Positions 8,625-17,600 of a stretch of DNA of 58,346 nucleotides are shown here, piece by piece. The stretch's first letter is position 1. The number at the start of each line of letters is the position of its first letter. The stretch is taken from NCBI GenBank assembly GCA_016930085.1, contig JAFGHO010000099.1, positions 1-58,346 of the forward strand. The letters are read 5' to 3'. Origin of the DNA: Spirochaetales bacterium (GTDB taxonomy: Bacteria > Spirochaetota > Spirochaetia > SZUA-6 > JAFGRV01). The notes beneath the pieces were generated by a model. It worked only from the letters and a program-made list of their open reading frames with translations, was not told the origin of the DNA and did not search any database. The position numbers and the translations under genes were made by a program.

Positions 8625-10139
8625 ATGGAGCAATTTCGAAAACCGAATTTTTTTACGGGTTTGCCCGCAACACCCAAATTGTTCAATGAGGTTCAGGATT
8701 ACCACCTATCGAAAGAGAATTTTTACAATGTCATTTTTCGGGGAGCGGGTATCGTGCCGGGAGTCGCAGACGAATTAAAGGTCTCGCCCATCAAGAAAAA
8801 GGGGGGCAGTTTATCCGTTGAAATCGCGAAAGGCTTCGCGATCGATAAAAAGGGGAGGGGATTATTCCTGTATGACGCGGTAACAAAGACGATAGACCCC
8901 AAAAAGTACGATCTGCCTGCCACAATCTTTATTATTTTACGTTATCACGAAGTTCCTGAGGATTTTTTCCAGGATCCGAAAAATACGACATATCAGGGAT
9001 ACCAGCGGAAACTTGAAACGGCGACCGTCGAGATTACGGACAGGATTACGGATGACAGTTGTATCGAACTGGCTAGAATTCGACTCGAAGAAGACAGGAA
9101 CGAAGAAATCAAGGCGATCGCGATGCCAAAGGACATCGCGAAACCGGAAAGCAATGAAATTGATGTGCGCTTTGTGACATGGGTGAGATCGGCACAGAGC
9201 GGATTGTCGCCGTATTTGAAGGATTATCTGGCAAGTATTCTCGATGAGACCATCAAGGTGGCAAATGCAGCCTATGATGCGGTGAATCTGCCGGGATTGA
9301 GAGAATTACAGACGTTCGCCTTCAATGCGCGAATGCTGGTCCAGGGAAGCGATATTGCTTTCCGTGACTGTATCTACCTGTTTTCTCCGATTTTTGATGT
9401 GAATAAGTTTATCCTGCAGGAAATGTATGATTACGAAAGGAAAGCGGAAGAGAAAAAGGGTGTTTTTACGACAAAAAAGGTATTTTCGGATTACAGAAAT
9501 ACAATCTATGAAATGGGTGATAAAATCAAGGATTTTGACGGAAGTTTCGAAAAGCTGGATGCCATATTGAAATCCCATAAAAGAACGATAGAAAGCCTGA
9601 GAACGCTGTTCAGTAAGTTCATCATCAATTGGGAGGATATCAAGGTATGGAATACCGATTTCCCGCCCGTACTGATCATTGGAAACGAACGCTACACACT
9701 GGCGGATTATATCGATTTCGGCGATCCTGAAATTGTGAAAGCGCATGAGGTGAATTTCAAGGAAGCGGAAAACCTCACCAACCAGAAGGAAGCGAGCAAG
9801 TATCCCGGAAGCACACAAGAGGTCATCGACAAAAAAATCACCTATCATGGAGGTTCGATCGGGTTTACGATTAATAATCTTATAAAAAGAAGAAAATTAA
9901 TCCTTATCCGCCGGACGGATATTTTCCATGGGAATTATGATGTCGAGGTGACGATCGGTTCCTCGACCGGTCTGCAGATGCATATCGAGGGTATCGATCA
10001 GAAAAACAGGTGGAGAAATTTTTTTATACAGGTCGATGAGGAAATGATCGACGCAAATTCCCTGCCGTGTTCGTTCATTATGTCCCAGGGGAACAAGGAT
10101 ACATTCGGAAAAATATGGATATATCAGCTGTTATATTAA
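8625..10139 (+). CDS. Unknown 504-residue CIS protein (possible baseplate/fibre part)
   Basis: I do not recognise a named family. The first 130 residues look beta-rich (FFTGLPATPKLFNEVQDYHLSKENFYN, then a KGFAIDKKGRGLFLYD strand pair) and resemble the N-termini of proteins that attach fibres or decorations in phage-tail-like loci. Residues about 170-370 are largely helical with charged segments that could form a coiled coil. The last 90 residues are again beta-rich (YDVEVTIGSSTGLQMHIEGID) and may be a carbohydrate- or protein-binding fold. There is no signal peptide. Its place between gpI-like and FHA genes supports a structural or assembly role. The ribosome-binding site AAAGAGG precedes the ATG at 8625. 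Confidence 0.6.
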   Translation: MEQFRKPNFFTGLPATPKLFNEVQDYHLSKENFYNVIFRGAGIVPGVADELKVSPIKKKGGSLSVEIAKGFAIDKKGRGLFLYDAVTKTIDPKKYDLPATIFIILRYHEVPEDFFQDPKNTTYQGYQRKLETATVEITDRITDDSCIELARIRLEEDRNEEIKAIAMPKDIAKPESNEIDVRFVTWVRSAQSGLSPYLKDYLASILDETIKVANAAYDAVNLPGLRELQTFAFNARMLVQGSDIAFRDCIYLFSPIFDVNKFILQEMYDYERKAEEKKGVFTTKKVFSDYRNTIYEMGDKIKDFDGSFEKLDAILKSHKRTIESLRTLFSKFIINWEDIKVWNTDFPPVLIIGNERYTLADYIDFGDPEIVKAHEVNFKEAENLTNQKEASKYPGSTQEVIDKKITYHGGSIGFTINNLIKRRKLILIRRTDIFHGNYDVEVTIGSSTGLQMHIEGIDQKNRWRNFFIQVDEEMIDANSLPCSFIMSQGNKDTFGKIWIYQLLY

Positions 10140-10168
10140 ACAATCGACTTTATCAGGGGTGAAGAAAC

Positions 10169-10552
10169 ATGACAATGTTTGGAATCGGAAAAAAATGTAA
10201 AAAAGGAGACCATCTCATGGATCCTTCATGGAAAGTGTGTCCGAGATGTTTACCTCCTGTTTGCGGGTGGCTCGTTATCATGAGCGGTGAATATAAAAAC
10301 GAAGTGTACACGATTCATGAAGGTTTGACGAAAATAGGAAGTGCGAAGGATTGCGATCTGATCGTCCCCATTAAGGAAAAGGAAAAACAAGGTATTCTCC
10401 TCAGATCCCAAAGGGGTTCATATACCATAAAAGATCTCGGAGAACTCGAAGAAGGTACCTATTTGAACGGGGCGAAAATCACGGATAACGCCATTACGGA
10501 CAGCGATATGATAAAAATAAGTGACCTTGAATTGTTGTTTAAGTGTCTATAA
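10169..10552 (+). CDS. Zinc-ribbon/FHA domain protein with degenerate phosphopeptide site
   Basis: This 127-residue cytoplasmic protein has an N-terminal zinc-binding motif (Cys10, His15, Cys24, Cys27; MDPSWKVCPRC) followed by a forkhead-associated fold (about residues 35-125: EGLTKIGSAKDCDLIVP, then TYLNGAKI). FHA domains normally bind phosphothreonine through a Gly-Arg and a Ser-x-x-His. Here Gly-Arg is Gly-Ser and the Ser/His pair cannot be found, while the Asn of the LNG loop is kept. It may therefore bind an unphosphorylated partner. It precedes the vWA gene, and FHA proteins commonly regulate assembly or firing in injection systems. Confidence 0.72.
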   Translation: MTMFGIGKKCKKGDHLMDPSWKVCPRCLPPVCGWLVIMSGEYKNEVYTIHEGLTKIGSAKDCDLIVPIKEKEKQGILLRSQRGSYTIKDLGELEEGTYLNGAKITDNAITDSDMIKISDLELLFKCL

Positions 10553-10586
10553 AACGTCATATTACAGGGAAGGAAAAAAAGGGAAT

Positions 10587-11738
10587 ATGAAAAAGACCAT
10601 AATGCGGCTCATTATCGTCGCGGCAGGCATGTTCATCGCTTCATTGCTTCACGCGGATGACGGAAACCTGGCGGTTCATATCGATCAGATAATCGACAGG
10701 AATTTTCCCGTCCTGGAAGTATTCGTTTCCGTTACGACAAAGGATCAGGAACCCATTTTGCAGCTCGTGGAAGGAAATTTTTCCGCATTTATCGACGGGA
10801 AGGAAATGAAATCGAAAATAAATATCGAGCAGTTTGTTTACGCAAAAAATATGGGCGTTTCGTTTTATCTGTTGATTGACAACGGTGGCGTTATGTACGG
10901 AGAACCGATGGATTTTCAGAAGCAGGCCGCAAAGATGCTTCTTGAAGACATCGAGGAACATCCACAGGATACCATCTCACTCTACACATACACCGATGAG
11001 GCCGTCCAGATTTTCGAGAATGAAACCTACAGCGACAAGTTGTTCGACAGCATCGATGAGATTGAAAATACCTTCAGTCCGCCCAAACTCTACGATTCGG
11101 TCGCGAATGTCGTGCGTAAAATAAATCCGGAGGTCGCAAAAAAGCGCAAAATCATTATTATCACGTCGAACGGAAGGGATGACGGAAGTCAGTACACACA
11201 GGAGCAGGTATTCGAGATGATCGACAAGCTGAATATTCCGGTCTATACAATCGGGTTCAGGGTCATGGGAAATGAAAATCTCAATCTTCTCGAAAGTCTT
11301 TCGAATCACACGGGAGGCGCATATATCTTCGCCAGACGGCAATCGCTTATCCCGAATAACATGAAAACGATCATCGAACAGGTGAGAAACGGCTATATTC
11401 TCAAGTTCAGCGTGAATGAAATCACGGGCGCTGATGATTACCACCAGTTGAAGATCGCCGTAACGCATAAAGAGGGAGACGCATCTTTCTACAAGAACTT
11501 CTTTGCAAAAAAAACGCCGTTCCCCTATACCCTCGTTATTATCGTCATTCTTCTTGTTGTGATCATTGCCGTCGCACTGGCCGTTATCGGTATATTGTTT
11601 TTCACGCAACGATACCGGATTGAAATCGGAACGATCGCCCGGTGCAAACAATGTAAAAGAAGGATCAAAAAGGAATGGGTCGAAGAGTGCCCCTTCTGTA
11701 AATACCTGGACTCCTCGAAAAAGAAAGAACCGGCATAA
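10587..11738 (+). CDS. Secreted/membrane von Willebrand A protein with C-terminal zinc ribbon
   Basis: The 383-residue product starts at ATG 10587 after AAGGAAAAAAAGGG, which gives a good signal peptide (about residues 1-23). A vWA-type domain covers about residues 25-295, a transmembrane helix lies near 311-335, and a short tail carries two CxxC pairs (CKQC and CPFC, about residues 353-368). Its metal-ion-dependent adhesion site is degenerate: the first strand reads LLIDNGGVMYG instead of D-x-S-x-S. The domain would face the periplasm with the zinc ribbon in the cytoplasm. It follows the zinc-ribbon FHA gene, so the two may form an envelope-to-cytoplasm signalling or docking unit for the CIS. 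That role is inferred. Confidence 0.72.
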   Translation: MKKTIMRLIIVAAGMFIASLLHADDGNLAVHIDQIIDRNFPVLEVFVSVTTKDQEPILQLVEGNFSAFIDGKEMKSKINIEQFVYAKNMGVSFYLLIDNGGVMYGEPMDFQKQAAKMLLEDIEEHPQDTISLYTYTDEAVQIFENETYSDKLFDSIDEIENTFSPPKLYDSVANVVRKINPEVAKKRKIIIITSNGRDDGSQYTQEQVFEMIDKLNIPVYTIGFRVMGNENLNLLESLSNHTGGAYIFARRQSLIPNNMKTIIEQVRNGYILKFSVNEITGADDYHQLKIAVTHKEGDASFYKNFFAKKTPFPYTLVIIVILLVVIIAVALAVIGILFFTQRYRIEIGTIARCKQCKRRIKKEWVEECPFCKYLDSSKKKEPA

Positions 11739-11833
11739 AGGCGTTTATAGCGTGCGGGGTGTCATGACGGCCGGGTATAAAAGCATATCGGCCTCGCCGA
11801 TTAAAACCTGTTCGCAGATGGAGAGAATAGTGT

Positions 11834-13231
11834 ATGCCAAGATGGTCTCCTGACGGAATCATTACGAAAAATCGACTTATATCCTATGCCGAAGAACTCT
11901 TTGACCTTTTTCGAAAACACGCACGCGCTTTGATATATTCTCGTAACGCCGTCTATCAACCCGGTATGATCAACGACCATGTTCTCAAACTCGAAGAAAT
12001 GCTCGATAATTTCGACGATCCGTCCGCGCGTCTTGCTTTTCAGAAAGAGATAAAGAAGGAAAACAGGGAAGGGATTACCAGGCTCATTAATTATTATATC
12101 GACGGGCTCGACAGACTCGGCGTGGATTACACAACTGTTTTGAATCGTCCCGTCACAAAAACAGAAACATATATAAAGGAAATAAAAAACAAAACATTGC
12201 GGCATACGCTTGCTTACGCGTGGCGGTACGGCGACGAAGTGACAAAAAAGGCGGTCCGTAATGTCCTTGACGGAAAGGCGGATATCGCCTTCGATTGCGA
12301 TCCGTATGAAGCCGAAGGCAAAACCACCCGCGAGGGAGACCGTATCACCTACCATATCTCAAGTAAATACGGAAAGGCATCCAGGAAAAACGATCTCCTC
12401 TACGCCTCTTTTATTATGGGACACGAATCATACCGTGACGGAAAGGGGAGCAAGAATATATTCACGACGCGCCGGGCCGTAAAGGCGGATGTTGCGATGG
12501 CCAGGAAAATAACCGAAGATCACGGTATGGAGGTCCTCGACGATCATCCGCAGATGAAGCGGCTTTTAGTTTTTCACGAAATGATGGGTGAGGAGGGATT
12601 CGAGAAATATATCGATGAATACTACGATTCGAGCAAGGATTATTTGAATATAGGAGAGCTCGATGATCATATGGACGCGATAAATTCGCTGAAAGAAAAA
12701 GCCGCCAAATCCCGGGACGCCGCTATGGGTTATTACAAGTCAATCGATGAAACCTTGAAAAAAGAATTGCGATTCACCGAAAAATCACACCGTGAACACA
12801 GGGCAATCGCATTCAGCGGGGACTCAGCCTGTATCAGCGGTTATTCGGAATACAGAGATATGGCAGAAAGAAACGCCCTTCAAAATAAAATGAAATTGAA
12901 AAGTTTTGATGAATTGTATCGAAAATCCGATGAATTGACGCAGAAGGTGATGCGGTTCTGCGGGATGATGAATATGAAGATGACGGAATCGAACGCTTCG
13001 CACGCGGAAAAGAAGGCGTTGGTGTCCCGGCTCGATCTCGATAATATCATCGTGCCGGCCGCCGACATTTCGATCGGTGTGACATGGAAAATGTGCGATG
13101 AGCCGGATTACGGCCATTATAATTGCAGGGAATTTATGAAGCGGGCATCGGCATATTTAAAGAATATAATTGTCGTTAGCGATAAAGATTCGACGTATTT
13201 ATTTAAAGCCGGTGAAATGATAAGCATATAA
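11834..13231 (+). CDS. Candidate CIS effector with DYW-like deaminase C-terminus
   Basis: This is the last gene of the plus-strand CIS operon (465 residues, no signal peptide). Residues about 385-460 show the order of elements of DYW-type nucleic-acid deaminases: a His-x-Glu motif (SHAEKKA, His390 and Glu392; the plant family has HSEKLA), a cysteine pair (Cys421 and Cys431 in CDEPDYGHYNC), and an IIVVSDKDSTYLFKAG strand matching the family's IIVRD-RFHHF-G end. The cysteine spacing is CX9C rather than CxxC, so one zinc ligand may be different. Residues 197-203 (HESYRDG) form another His/Glu-rich motif of unknown role. Bacterial DYW-like deaminases are known as toxin domains, which fits a cargo role. 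No similarity search could be run. Confidence 0.6.
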   Translation: MPRWSPDGIITKNRLISYAEELFDLFRKHARALIYSRNAVYQPGMINDHVLKLEEMLDNFDDPSARLAFQKEIKKENREGITRLINYYIDGLDRLGVDYTTVLNRPVTKTETYIKEIKNKTLRHTLAYAWRYGDEVTKKAVRNVLDGKADIAFDCDPYEAEGKTTREGDRITYHISSKYGKASRKNDLLYASFIMGHESYRDGKGSKNIFTTRRAVKADVAMARKITEDHGMEVLDDHPQMKRLLVFHEMMGEEGFEKYIDEYYDSSKDYLNIGELDDHMDAINSLKEKAAKSRDAAMGYYKSIDETLKKELRFTEKSHREHRAIAFSGDSACISGYSEYRDMAERNALQNKMKLKSFDELYRKSDELTQKVMRFCGMMNMKMTESNASHAEKKALVSRLDLDNIIVPAADISIGVTWKMCDEPDYGHYNCREFMKRASAYLKNIIVVSDKDSTYLFKAGEMISI

Positions 13232-13279
13232 TCCACTACAGCTTGTTGCTTCCACGATAGAGTCGAGCCAAGAAAAAAG

Positions 13280-13783
13280 CTATTTTTCTTTTATGAACTG
13301 ATTGAACTGATGCCCTTCAAGGTGATTGATAAATCCTCTCTCGTTTATTCCTATGAGTATAATGCCGTTTCCCTGACGCAATAATGCTTCCTTTTTGTTT
13401 TTATCTATTTTAACCATTATCGTCTGGCCTTTTATATCAACTTTATAATTATCAAATTTCTTTTTTCTAATATGGTCTTTAAGAAATTGTCCGTTACCTT
13501 TACCCATAAAATAGCGGCATATATGTAAGGCCATTTTTAAGCTGATTAACGTTGATGTGAAGCTTTTCGTAAATTGATTTGAACGTCTCTTTGCTATTTT
13601 TTTTGCATTTTCGGCATTGAGACTTCCTCCAGTCACGACATGATTTTCCAGAAAAGCTTTAGTTAATAGTCCTTTTACCGTATTTTCATTTTTTGTTTGT
13701 TGAATATAATAGTCCAATAACATTGTACCGTAGTCATCGATATTGCTTCGATATATCTTTTCCAATTCTGTTTCATTGATCAT
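13280..13783 (-). CDS. Unknown AT-rich gene at the end of the minus-strand CIS operon
   Basis: The 167-residue product is basic in the middle and matches no family I know. It has no signal peptide or membrane segment. The gene is visibly richer in A and T than its neighbours, with long A/T runs and AT-ending codons, which suggests separate acquisition. It follows the DUF4157 gene by 38 bases on the same strand and converges with the putative effector at 11834-13231. It could be a small cargo, a chaperone for cargo, or an immunity protein; nothing in the sequence separates these. An A/T-rich inverted repeat (AAGAAAAA/TTTTTCTT) at its 3' end may act as a weak terminator. Confidence 0.55.
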   Translation of the reverse strand: MINETELEKIYRSNIDDYGTMLLDYYIQQTKNENTVKGLLTKAFLENHVVTGGSLNAENAKKIAKRRSNQFTKSFTSTLISLKMALHICRYFMGKGNGQFLKDHIRKKKFDNYKVDIKGQTIMVKIDKNKKEALLRQGNGIILIGINERGFINHLEGHQFNQFIKEK

Positions 13784-13821
13784 ATTTTTAACCTTTCGAT
13801 TATTGTTGGTCTATTCCCCCC

Positions 13822-14625
13822 TCATGGCCCCCCGAATATTTTCAACATGAATGCGGCATAATCCTCACTCGTCATCATATGCTTCTCTTCTTCAATCCTT
13901 GAGAGCAGCGTTTTTTTCACTTCTTCCTTCACCTTGTCGTACTGCCTTCGGGTCAGTCTTACTTTTTTTCCGTTCGGGAGGATCAGTTCGATGATCGGTT
14001 TATCGCGCCTCATCCGGAAATCGTCGAGGCTGCTTCCCGTTATATGATGCAGGCGCCGCGGCTGTGATCCGTCCGTAACCGCTTCCTCATCGGGACGGCC
14101 GGCGTGAAGATCGGGATCTTCCGAGAAGAGGGAGTTGTCGGTATCATGAAAGCGAAATGCGGAAAGTATTTCTTCCACTTTTGCCGCTTCATATTCATGG
14201 GTCGCTTCGTCCTCAAGATACACCATCCTGTCTCCCCGTTGAAATTGGCGGACATGCTGGAGTTCATGGATTAAAAGCAACAGCCCGGAATCGGTTTCCG
14301 GAGAGTATTTGCCGTCGGCAAAATAGATATCACTCCCGATTGTCACGGCATCGGCCCCGGCGGACTTCGCGAGGCGGTCGGCATAGGAGCCGGTATGAAT
14401 TTTTACGGATGAAAAATCGGCATCGAGCACCCGTTCGGCCTTGTCCCTGAAAACGGCGTCAAGTCCGCTGATATGGTCCCCGTCGTTTTCCGTGCTGCGG
14501 ATCAGTTCATCCACTCCGGATAGCGATGGAGAAGCGATACGCGTATGGCCGTATTCCGTATAGAGTTTTTGAAGCAGCAGGGTCAGCTTGATGATTTCTA
14601 GGGATAGTGTTATCTTTTCACCCAT
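13822..14625 (-). CDS. eCIS core-domain (DUF4157) protein
   Basis: Residues about 55-150 of this 267-residue protein are the DUF4157 domain that marks extracellular contractile injection loci: DADFSSVKIHTG, then IGSDIYFADG, then the zinc-metalloprotease motif HELQH (His120 to His124). The catalytic-type Glu is present, so activity is possible. The remaining 115 residues hold a helical segment with RLTRRQYDKVKEEVKKTLL. DUF4157 proteins have been linked to cargo handling or to self-processing cargo. The start at 14625 follows GGAG, 19 bases after the stop of the large upstream gene, so both are one operon. Confidence 0.88.
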   Translation of the reverse strand: MGEKITLSLEIIKLTLLLQKLYTEYGHTRIASPSLSGVDELIRSTENDGDHISGLDAVFRDKAERVLDADFSSVKIHTGSYADRLAKSAGADAVTIGSDIYFADGKYSPETDSGLLLLIHELQHVRQFQRGDRMVYLEDEATHEYEAAKVEEILSAFRFHDTDNSLFSEDPDLHAGRPDEEAVTDGSQPRRLHHITGSSLDDFRMRRDKPIIELILPNGKKVRLTRRQYDKVKEEVKKTLLSRIEEEKHMMTSEDYAAFMLKIFGGP

Positions 14626-14644
14626 ATGGCCTCCGGTCCTTCTC

Positions 14645-17600
14645 TCATCTCAAATCCTCATCGATTTCTCTCATGATTTCGGAAATAATATCATCCGACG
14701 CCTTCCTTATCACATTACCTTCATCGACCCCCTGTTTTCCGCCTTCAGGGGAGCCAGTGTACGGCGAGATCGATGGACTTCGCGTAAGCATCTGCTTGTC
14801 GTAAATGTAATGCTCTTCGATTCTTTTCATTTTTTCGTTATCGGCGCCCGATTGTGAAATATCTCCGGGATGCCTATCCGGCCGCCGTCGTTCCTTGGCA
14901 TTGGTATCAGCGATATAGGGAGTTCCCGGGGGAGCCGGCGGTGGATTCGAAGCAGGGCCGGTCAAAGCCTGGTTCGTGATCTGTTGTTTCAGTTTCTTGT
15001 ACGGCAACGAATAGGCGGAATCCGATTCGGTAATCCCCGTTTCAATACTGCCGGCAGGTGCATCGGGGAATACGATGGGTTCGGTGTTCGCTGAGATCGG
15101 AGATTCCCCCGGTATTGAAGCGAGGGATTTTTTTACGGAGGGATGGTCCGGTTCGTGCCCCCGCGGCTGCTTGATCTTGTTATAGGAAGAAAATATAAAA
15201 TTCTTCAATGGCGGGGCAAGCCGATGTAATGATTCGGCGAATGTCGTCCTTGTAATGCCGGAACCGGTTGTGCTGTTTGACCATCCTATGGGTGCGAAAC
15301 GGCCGGTTTCCCGTGTTTCGTCATGAAAAAAGGCCGGCAGCTGTAGTTTCCGAATGCCGAATGTTTCGAACTGTTCGACGGGAACGCTGCGATACCGGAT
15401 CGGGATCGAAAGGAAAAAGCGGGATTGCGAGGACCCGTATGCCTTTTTATGTGCATTGAGCAGGGTATCAAGCTGACCGGTATCGAGGCCGGTCCGGGCA
15501 AACATGGGGGAGCGTACAAAACGATTGTATTGTTCCCTGTCGAATAGATTGGCGGGTAGCGCCTGTAAATCGGCCGCAGGCACTGATAGCGAAAGTGTCT
15601 TGAAAAGACGGAGGTACCGGTTTTTGACAAAGGGAGAAACGGTCGATAAAAAACGTGAAAAACGTGCCTGCATGACCGCTTCTGCGATAAAAGGTTTGAG
15701 TGCGGAGGAAATACCGGAATCGGAACCTTCGACCATTGCGGCCGTCGCACGGACGAAGGAGGAAGGGGTTGTTCCGGCAATAGCGGCACGATTCCGTCCG
15801 TATGTGTTGAGGGCGACGGGAAACGCCTTGGAAAAAAGCGACCGTTTTTCACCGGATAATTTCGTTTTCTTCAATATATTCCGTATTTGAAGGGCTTCCT
15901 TTTTTTCAATATCGTTTTGCACGAACACGGGAGACGAGACAAAGGTCGCAACATCCTTTTTCAAAAGGCCGTCGTAGTCGAACGGGGTTTCAAACGGCAC
16001 CCCCGCGCGCGGGATGCCGGACCATAATCCGGCCGCCGAGGCGACGGTATAGTGCATCTCGGGTGAAATATGTACTTCCTTGTTCATGATAGTGGATTCG
16101 ATGATTCGGAACGCACCGGTCAGACCGATACCGGCCTGTTTGAGCCGGTAAGGATATGCCCGTATCGTGTTTATGATCGCCTTCGATAATTGAAGCCGGT
16201 GTTCGCTGGAAACGGCGGTATTCCTGAGGAAATCCGAGATTTCATCTATATTTTCTTTGGTAAGGCCGCTTTCTTCGATAAGGGGGGAGGAAACGAAACA
16301 GGAAAAATCTTCTTCCTTAAAAAGATCGATATCCTTATCAAAGGGTTTCCAGTAAATACCGACATTGCCTCCGCCATACATATCATATTTTTCATACCGG
16401 ACGCGGTGGGGATTGCCCTCGGATGCCTCGGCGATGACCGATGAAAGCGTTGCTTCCAGAAATACACGTTTGTTTTTGAGATTAGATGCTTCGGGACGGC
16501 CGGCTATGACGGCCGCAATGCCGCGAATCAGTTCTTCGGGTTTCATTCCGGTACTCGATGCGATAGCCCTGTAGTGCGCGAAGACGTTTTGAACGGCGCG
16601 CGAAAATGCGGGGCGGAGCCCGGGTGCGATGTCCTGGGCCATGACGGTACGTTTAATGTTCAAGCACGCCTCATCGCCCGTCATCGGCCTGCATTCTTTA
16701 TCGATCCAGGCGTTCAACTCCTGCTCATCGAAGAGATTGTAATAATCGGTATTTTTTCTGAATACTCTTCGGAATGACGGGATCGGCGTCAGCGCATCGG
16801 TACTCATGCCGTCCGATACCAGATCATGAAAGCTGATCTCCGTCACGATCTTTTCGCCGCCGTTAAGTGCCGAGGCATTTCCTTTCACTATGACATCGTA
16901 CGCGCATCGAAGCACATCGATCTGTGCGACATGAGAATGCTTGAAGAGCGTTTTGTAATTAAAAAGGATGTTCTGCACCGTATTGGAAAAATCCTTTCGT
17001 TTTGAAGGGGGGATATCGATTGTATTCAGGTATCCGGCGGATGAGTTTTCCAGCACCTCGTTTACCGGCGCCAGGCCCAGAAAAGTGAGGAGGTCTTCCT
17101 TTTCGTCGAAGATATTGAGGGCGGCGGTGTATGTACGGGCCGTCGTACTCGGCAGGAGATCGTCAAAAAGCTCTTCCCCGCCGGAGGTTTTCTTTTCCAG
17201 CGTAAAGATACCGGAGACAATGGAATCGGTTATGTTTTTTTCCGTTATTTCGTTCTGCATGGCATCGAGCCGTTTCATGAGTTCCGGATCCGTCTTCGTG
17301 TAGAAGGCGGTCTGCGGCGTGATAAACTCTTTGAGGACTGATCTGTAATACCCGACGGAATCGCCCCCGGTATCCAGAATCACGATTCCGGAGAGTGAAT
17401 CGATATTGTTGCCGCGTAATGTTTCTTTAAGCCCGGTGAGGGAGTTCTCCCGGTCGATATATCTTGCGCCATAGACATCGCCGGTGACCGTATAATAGAC
17501 CTGCCTTTCACCGTCTTTGAGTAAAGAGAGGCTGTCAAAGAGATACGCATTTTTCCCGGCCTTGAAAATACCGATATCGCCGTGCTCCTGCGTCTTGCCG

